NCBI GenBank assembly: GCA_029946075.1
Contig: JAQSDT010000785.1
Location: 1-10,409, forward strand
Direction of reading: 5' to 3'
Source of the DNA: a bacterium
GTDB lineage: Bacteria > Pseudomonadota > Alphaproteobacteria > Rhizobiales > Xanthobacteraceae
DNA length: 10,409 nucleotides
The notes below the pieces were generated by a model, which saw only the letters and a list, made by a program, of their open reading frames with translations, was not told where the DNA came from and searched no databases. This document shows positions 6,046-10,409 of this stretch, piece after piece (positions within the stretch are counted from its first letter, which is position 1; each line of letters begins with the position of its first letter). The position numbers and the translations under genes are program-made.

Positions 6046-8271
6046 ATGAGCCTGCGCACCCGGCTACTGTTGCTTGTGATCGCTGCGATGCTCGTGCCGG
6101 CCATTCTGGTGGGACTGCGCTTCGTGCAGAATCGCGCAAGCGAGATCAACGCGGCGGTGGCGAACCTGTCGGCGGCGGCCAACGATATTCAAGGCGACCT
6201 CGACGAGAAGATTCAAGGCACCGCGCAGCTTCATTACGGCCTCGCCCGCGCCCGCGATCTCGACACGTCGGACAAGGCGGCGTGCTCAGCCTTCCTGTCC
6301 GCCGTGCGCGAGGAATATCCGCAGTTTACGGGAATCCTGACGATCAATCCCGACGGCAGCCTGTTCTGCGACTCGCTGCGCACCAACCGCACGCTCGATT
6401 TGCGAGACCGTGAATATTTCAGGCAGGCGCTGGTGGCGACCGGTGCGGTGACGCTGGAGCCGGCATTCGGCCGCCTGACCGGAATCTCCGTGCTGCAGAT
6501 CGCCTATCCCGTCCGTTCCGAATCCGCAGCGCTGAAATTCATCCTGCTCGCCTCGTTCAACCTGATGAAGTTCGCCGAGTATCACGACAAGCGCCTTGCG
6601 AGCGACAACGAGATCCTGCTGGTCAACCGCAAGGGCACGGTGCTGGTGGCGCCGCCGGGAAGGAACTGGACCGAACCGGCCGGCGCATCGATTGCCGATT
6701 CGAAACTGTTTCGGTTCGCGGCCTCGGCGAACCGGGAGCCTTCGCGCGAGCTGACCGATCGAAACGGCAAGACGTACGTCTGGGCCGTCGCCCGCTCGCC
6801 CGCGGCCCGCGATGCCGGGCTCTACATCATGGTCGGACGATCGAAGGACGGCCTGCTCGCCGCCGCCAACCGCCGGCTCTACGAAGACCTCGCGATGCTG
6901 GCGGTGGCCTCGCTGCTGCTGTTCGCCGGCGTATGGTTTCTCGTCACCATCAGCGTCGGCCGTCAGGTCGGACGGCTCGCAACGATGGCGACCCGCATGG
7001 GGCTCGGCGATCTCGGCGCGCGCATTGCGCCGCCCCATCCGCGCGGCGAGCTTGGCGGATTGATGACGCTGCTCAACGGCACGGCCGAATCGCTGGAGCG
7101 GCAGCGCGCCGCGATCGACGAACTCAACCAGAAGCTCACCCAGTCGCAGAAGATGGAAGCGATGGGCCAGCTCACCGGCGGCGTCGCCCACGACTTCAAC
7201 AATTTGCTCACCGTCATTCTCGGCAATGCCGAGCACCTCGCCGAACTGCTGGCGACCAACAAGGAGCTGCGCACGATCGCCGAGAGCATCGCGACCGCGG
7301 CCGAACGCGGATCGGACCTGACCAGGAGCCTGCTCGCCTTTGCGCGCAAGCAACCCTTGATGCCGAAGGACATCGACATCGGCGAGAAGATACGCGGCAT
7401 GGAAGCGTTGCTGCGGCGGACGCTGGGCGAGCCCGTCGAATGCGAATTCCGCATCGAGCCGGATTTGTGGCAGGCCAGCGTCGATCCCGGTCAGCTGGCA
7501 TCGGCATTGCTCAACCTCGTGCTCAACGCGCGCGATGCGATGCCGCAAGGCGGCACGCTGACGGTCGAGGTGCAGAATACCGTGCTCGGCGACGCCGATC
7601 TCGACGTCAACGGAGAGGCGAGGCCCGGCGAATATGTGGTGGTCGCCGTGACCGACACCGGCACCGGCATGACCGCCGAGGTCGCGGGCCGCGCGTTCGA
7701 GCCGTTCTTCACCACCAAGGAGGTCGGCAAAGGCACCGGCCTCGGCCTCAGCATGGTCTATGGTTTTGCCCGGCAATCCGGCGGATCGATGCAGATCCGC
7801 TCCGAGACCGGACGGGGCACCGTCATCAGGATTTTCTTCCCGCGCGTCGGGACAAGCTCGGCGAATGCCGCACCCGCGCCGGTCCGGCTCGCCGCGCCTG
7901 CCGGCAGCGAGACCATTCTGGCGGTCGAGGACGACGACATGGTGCGCGGCTATGTCGAAGGTGAATTGAAGGCGCTCGGCTATCGCGTGATCGTCGCGCG
8001 CAACGCGCGTGCGGCGCTCGACATTCTCCGCAGTCCGGAGAAAATCGACCTGCTGTTTTCGGATATCGCGATGCCCGGCGGCATGTTCGGGACGGACCTC
8101 GCCAGGGAAGCCGCGCGCTTGCGGCCCAACCTGAGGATTCTGCTCACGTCGGGCTATACCGAGCATCCCGTCGAGGCGATCGACGGCGTCGGCCGGCATG
8201 TGCAGGTGTTGCGAAAGCCGTTCCGCCGGCACGATCTGGCGGCGATGCTGCGTTCGGTACTGAAGGCATGA
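6046..8271 (+). CDS. Hybrid sensor histidine kinase with Cache-like sensor and C-terminal receiver
   Basis: This 741-residue membrane kinase reads an extracytoplasmic signal. A first helix (about 6-26) and second helix (about 282-303) bound a periplasmic region of some 255 residues resembling a double Cache domain; the block DREYFRQALVATGAVTLEPA (121-140) is typical. A HAMP-like linker (about 304-358) is followed by the dimerisation domain with phosphoacceptor His382 in GGVAHDFNNLL. The ATP-binding domain shows Asn490 and Asn494 (N box), DTGTGM (537-542), FEPFFTTK (551-558) and GKGTGLGLS (561-569). The receiver (622-741) has acidic residues 628-631, phosphoacceptor Asp673 in FSDIAMPGG, Thr701-Ser702, and Lys724 in RKPF. 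Autophosphorylation and transfer to the fused receiver are expected. No DNA-binding regulator lies nearby, so the output partner is elsewhere. The 158-nt gap before it probably contains its own promoter. Confidence 0.93.
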   Translation: MSLRTRLLLLVIAAMLVPAILVGLRFVQNRASEINAAVANLSAAANDIQGDLDEKIQGTAQLHYGLARARDLDTSDKAACSAFLSAVREEYPQFTGILTINPDGSLFCDSLRTNRTLDLRDREYFRQALVATGAVTLEPAFGRLTGISVLQIAYPVRSESAALKFILLASFNLMKFAEYHDKRLASDNEILLVNRKGTVLVAPPGRNWTEPAGASIADSKLFRFAASANREPSRELTDRNGKTYVWAVARSPAARDAGLYIMVGRSKDGLLAAANRRLYEDLAMLAVASLLLFAGVWFLVTISVGRQVGRLATMATRMGLGDLGARIAPPHPRGELGGLMTLLNGTAESLERQRAAIDELNQKLTQSQKMEAMGQLTGGVAHDFNNLLTVILGNAEHLAELLATNKELRTIAESIATAAERGSDLTRSLLAFARKQPLMPKDIDIGEKIRGMEALLRRTLGEPVECEFRIEPDLWQASVDPGQLASALLNLVLNARDAMPQGGTLTVEVQNTVLGDADLDVNGEARPGEYVVVAVTDTGTGMTAEVAGRAFEPFFTTKEVGKGTGLGLSMVYGFARQSGGSMQIRSETGRGTVIRIFFPRVGTSSANAAPAPVRLAAPAGSETILAVEDDDMVRGYVEGELKALGYRVIVARNARAALDILRSPEKIDLLFSDIAMPGGMFGTDLAREAARLRPNLRILLTSGYTEHPVEAIDGVGRHVQVLRKPFRRHDLAAMLRSVLKA

Positions 8272-8299
8272 TTGTCGTCCCTGCATTCAGGGACAACGA
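8272..8299. terminator. Hairpin between convergent genes, possible bidirectional terminator
   Basis: GTCCCTG (8277-8283) and CAGGGAC (8288-8294) form a perfect 7-bp stem with loop CATT. After one mismatch, outer pairs continue (T8275-A8296, G8274-C8297, a T-G wobble, T8272-A8299). It begins directly after the kinase stop and ends 8 nt before the stop of the convergent acyl-CoA synthetase gene. Neither strand has a real U-run after the stem, so intrinsic termination is plausible but not certain. Confidence 0.5.
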
Positions 8300-8307
8300 A
8301 GGCAACC

Positions 8308-9918
8308 CTATCCCAGCGCCCGCAGCTCGCGCCGCAGCACCTTGCCGGTTGCCGTCATCGGCAGCGTTTCGGCGAACTGCACGAAGCGCGGATATTCGTG
8401 GGCGGCGAGTTGCACCTTCACGAACTCCTGGATCTCGCGTGCCAATCCGTCGCTGGCGGCAAAGCCGGGGCGCAGCACGATCCAGGCCTTGATCGATTCG
8501 GTGCGGATCGGGTCGGGAATGCCGACCACCGCCGACATCGCCACGGCCGGATGCTTCATCAAGGTGTGCTCGATCTCGGACGGGCCGACGCGGTAGCCCG
8601 CCGTGGTGATGACGTCGTCCTCGCGGCTGACGTACCAGAAATAGCCATCGTCATCCTGCACGCCTAGATCGCCGGTCAGCAGAAACTCGCCGGCATATTT
8701 CTTCGCGGTCGCGTCCGGATTGCGCCAGTATTCGATCATGGTGCACGGACAAGGCTGGCGCACGCCGATGATGCCGCGCTGGCCGCGCGGCAGCTCCTCG
8801 CCCCTGTCGTTGACGACGCGCACGTCGAAGCCCGGCGTCGCGCGGCCCATCGAGCCCGGACGAATCGGAAACAGGTTCGAGTTGCTGCCGATCACGAGGT
8901 TGCACTCGGTCTGGCCGAACACTTCATGCGCATCGATGCCAAATGTCTCGCGCACCCATCCCAGCAATTCGCCGCCGAGTGATTCCCCACCGGTAAAAAT
9001 GCTGCGCAGTTTGACGCCGGAATTTTTCACGCCGGCCTGCCGCATCAGTTTCAGCGCGGTCGGCGGCAGGAACGTGTTGCGGATACCGAGATCCGCCATC
9101 ATCTGCATCGCCGCCTGCGGCTCGAACTTTCGCGCGCGGTGCCCGACCAGGGGGATGCCGTGATACCAGAACGCAAACAGCGCGTTGATCAGCCCGCCGA
9201 TCCACGCCCAGTCGGCCGGCGTCCACATCAGGTCGCCAGGCTTCGGCAGAAAATTGTGGCACATCTCGACATTCGGCAGATGGCCCAGCACGACGCGGTG
9301 GGCGTGCAGCGCGCCTTTTGGATTTCCGGTCGTGCCCGAGGTGTAGATGATGAGCGCGGGATCGTCACAGGACGTATCGACCGTCGCAAAATCGGGCGAC
9401 GCAGCCTTCAGCGCCGGCCAGAACGGTTTCGTACCGGCGGGCGCCTTGTCCGAAATGACATAGACCTGTTTCAACGCAGGCAAACGATCGCGGATCCTGG
9501 CCAGCTTCTCCCAGCCGGACTCGTCGGTAACGATGGCTTTGGCTTCCGAATTCGACAGGCGGAACTCCAGCGCGTCCTCGCCGAACAGCGCGAACAGCGG
9601 AATCGAGATCATCGCCGAACGGAACGCGGCGATATGCGCGATCGGCAATTCCAGCGATTGCGACAGGAACACCGCGACGCGGTCGCCGGCCTCGAGCCCG
9701 TCGGCACCAAGCACATTGGCGAAGCGGCGCGAGAATTCCGCGACCTCGTCGAACGAGGTGCGCGTGGTGGCGCCGTCCTCGTCGACATAGATCAGCGCGA
9801 GACGCCCGGAGCCGTCCGCATAACGGTCGCAGCACGCGACCGCCATGTTGAAGCGCGCGGGAACGTCCCAGCGGAAGTTGCGATAGAGCTCGTCGTAGGT
9901 GGCGGCTTCGGTCAGCAT
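8308..9918 (-). CDS. Acyl-CoA synthetase (AMP-forming), ANL superfamily
   Basis: This 536-residue enzyme activates a carboxylic acid with ATP to an acyl-adenylate and then to the CoA thioester. All core motifs are present: the phosphate-binding loop YTSGTTGNPKG (192-202), FTGGESL (308-314), FGQTECN (334-340), the ribose-binding Asp417 in LLTGDLG, the hinge region SREDDVITTAGYRVGPSEIE (431-450), and Lys526 in TATGKVLRREL. The sequence around this lysine, P520-x4-G525-K526, fits the PX4GK motif through which Pat-type acetyltransferases inactivate acyl-CoA synthetases in Rhodopseudomonas palustris, so control by reversible acetylation is a reasonable inference. The acyl substrate (short, medium or aromatic) cannot be read. 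It starts 7 nt after the stop of the yqeY-like gene and should share its transcript. Confidence 0.92.
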   Translation of the reverse strand: MLTEAATYDELYRNFRWDVPARFNMAVACCDRYADGSGRLALIYVDEDGATTRTSFDEVAEFSRRFANVLGADGLEAGDRVAVFLSQSLELPIAHIAAFRSAMISIPLFALFGEDALEFRLSNSEAKAIVTDESGWEKLARIRDRLPALKQVYVISDKAPAGTKPFWPALKAASPDFATVDTSCDDPALIIYTSGTTGNPKGALHAHRVVLGHLPNVEMCHNFLPKPGDLMWTPADWAWIGGLINALFAFWYHGIPLVGHRARKFEPQAAMQMMADLGIRNTFLPPTALKLMRQAGVKNSGVKLRSIFTGGESLGGELLGWVRETFGIDAHEVFGQTECNLVIGSNSNLFPIRPGSMGRATPGFDVRVVNDRGEELPRGQRGIIGVRQPCPCTMIEYWRNPDATAKKYAGEFLLTGDLGVQDDDGYFWYVSREDDVITTAGYRVGPSEIEHTLMKHPAVAMSAVVGIPDPIRTESIKAWIVLRPGFAASDGLAREIQEFVKVQLAAHEYPRFVQFAETLPMTATGKVLRRELRALG

Positions 9919-9925
9919 CGAAAGC

Positions 9926-10381
9926 TCAACCCGCCAGCGCGGCCTTCACCAGGCCGCTGGCCTTGCCGAAATCCATCTGCCCGGCGAATTTCGCGCGCAG
10001 CACGCCGATCACCTTGCCCATGTCCTTCATCCCGGCGGCGCCGGTCTCGGAGATCGCGGCCGAGATCGCCGCTTTCACCTCGTCGTCCGACATCTGCTTC
10101 GGCAGATAGGCCGAGATGATCGCGATCTCTTCGCGTTCCTGGGCTGCGAGTTCGGCGCGGCCGCCCTTGTCGTAGAGCTCGACGGATTCCTGGCGCTGCT
10201 TGATCATCTTCTGCAGCAGGCCGAGCAGGTCGGCATCGGACAGCGGCGGCTTGCCCAGCCCGCGCGCCTCGATATCCGCGTTCTTGATGCTCGAATTGAC
10301 CATGCGCAGCGTGGAGAGCTTGCGCTCTTCCTTGGCCCGCATGGCGTCCTTGACCGCGTTGTTGATGTCGTCGCGCAGCAT
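9926..10381 (-). CDS. GatB/YqeY domain protein
   Basis: This 151-residue cytoplasmic protein matches the YqeY family, full length. It is related to the tail domain of GatB, the tRNA-dependent amidotransferase subunit. An N-terminal helical region (MLRDDINNAVKDAMRAKE, then LSTLRMVNSSIKNADIEARG) is followed by the segment AIISAYLPKQMSDDEVKAAI (87-106) and a C-terminal region with GMKDMGKVIGVLRAKFAGQMDFGKASGLVKAAL (117-149), the tRNA-binding-like fold typical of the GatB tail. The free-standing protein has no established enzymatic role. The start is firm, with AGAGGA 7 nt upstream. It is the first visible gene of an operon with the acyl-CoA synthetase. In related genomes yqeY often lies near carA, dnaG or rpoD; those genes, if present, lie outside this window. 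Confidence 0.93.
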   Translation of the reverse strand: MLRDDINNAVKDAMRAKEERKLSTLRMVNSSIKNADIEARGLGKPPLSDADLLGLLQKMIKQRQESVELYDKGGRAELAAQEREEIAIISAYLPKQMSDDEVKAAISAAISETGAAGMKDMGKVIGVLRAKFAGQMDFGKASGLVKAALAG

Positions 10382-10388
10382 CGTGATG

Positions 10389-10394
10389 TCCTCT
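10389..10394 (-). promoter_or_regulatory. Ribosome binding site of the GatB/YqeY gene
   Basis: AGAGGA on the minus strand, 7 nt before the ATG at 10381, is the strongest ribosome-binding match in the window and fixes this start. Confidence 0.65.
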
Positions 10395-10409
10395 CGCGGG
10401 CTGAAGTCG

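Noticed and set aside
6286..8286. Long open frame of 666 codons on the minus strand across the histidine kinase
   Set aside because: The kinase frame has every expected motif. The antisense frame has no recognisable domain and is rich in Arg, Gln, His and Gly, as expected for a shadow in high-GC DNA.
9139..10119. 326-codon plus-strand frame opposite the acyl-CoA synthetase and YqeY genes
   Set aside because: It spans two well-supported genes on the other strand and its translation is Arg/Gln-rich without motifs.

Overview
The window looks like chromosomal DNA of an alphaproteobacterium of the Bradyrhizobium/Rhodopseudomonas type. The basis is high GC (about 67% in five hand-counted 60-base lines of typical genes), closely packed genes with GatB/YqeY, DUF3592, LysE and PF05013 relatives of that flavour, and at the left edge an imperfect palindrome resembling a dispersed intergenic repeat I associate with these genera. 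The genus assignment is inference, not a database result.

Layout. (1) 1-50: palindromic repeat. (2) 56-1800, minus strand: two transglutaminase-like cysteine protease genes in tandem, 2 nt apart. The upstream protein keeps the Cys-His-Asp triad, while the downstream one has Ser where His is expected. (3) 1801-1902: a divergent control region with a good sigma70-like promoter reading rightward. (4) 1903-2706, plus strand: an N-formylglutamate amidohydrolase-family protein, probably started at TTG. Its stop overlaps the stop of the next gene. (5) 2703-4358, minus strand: a membrane protein with two DUF3592 units, preceded by a LysE/RhtB-family exporter. (6) 4510-5025, plus strand: an SRPBCC/AHSA1-type protein. 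(7) 5106-5887, plus strand: a small putative antitoxin followed by a Fic-domain protein. This pair is clearly lower in GC (about 54% by hand count) and is the most likely acquired module. (8) 6046-8271, plus strand: a membrane hybrid histidine kinase with an extracytoplasmic Cache-like sensor, HAMP-like linker, kinase core and fused receiver. (9) 8272-8299: a hairpin between convergent genes. (10) 8308-10381, minus strand: GatB/YqeY-domain protein and an acyl-CoA synthetase in one apparent operon.

The genes do not form one pathway. Three units look functionally coupled: the transglutaminase pair, the antitoxin-Fic pair, and YqeY with the acyl-CoA synthetase. No RNA genes, insertion sequences or CRISPR arrays were seen, and no gene-free stretch exceeds 300 bases. 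The best candidates for something not yet well described are the Fic module, whose active-site motif ends in Leu and whose small partner lacks an exact match to the known inhibitory motif, and the transglutaminase pair with one altered catalytic triad.
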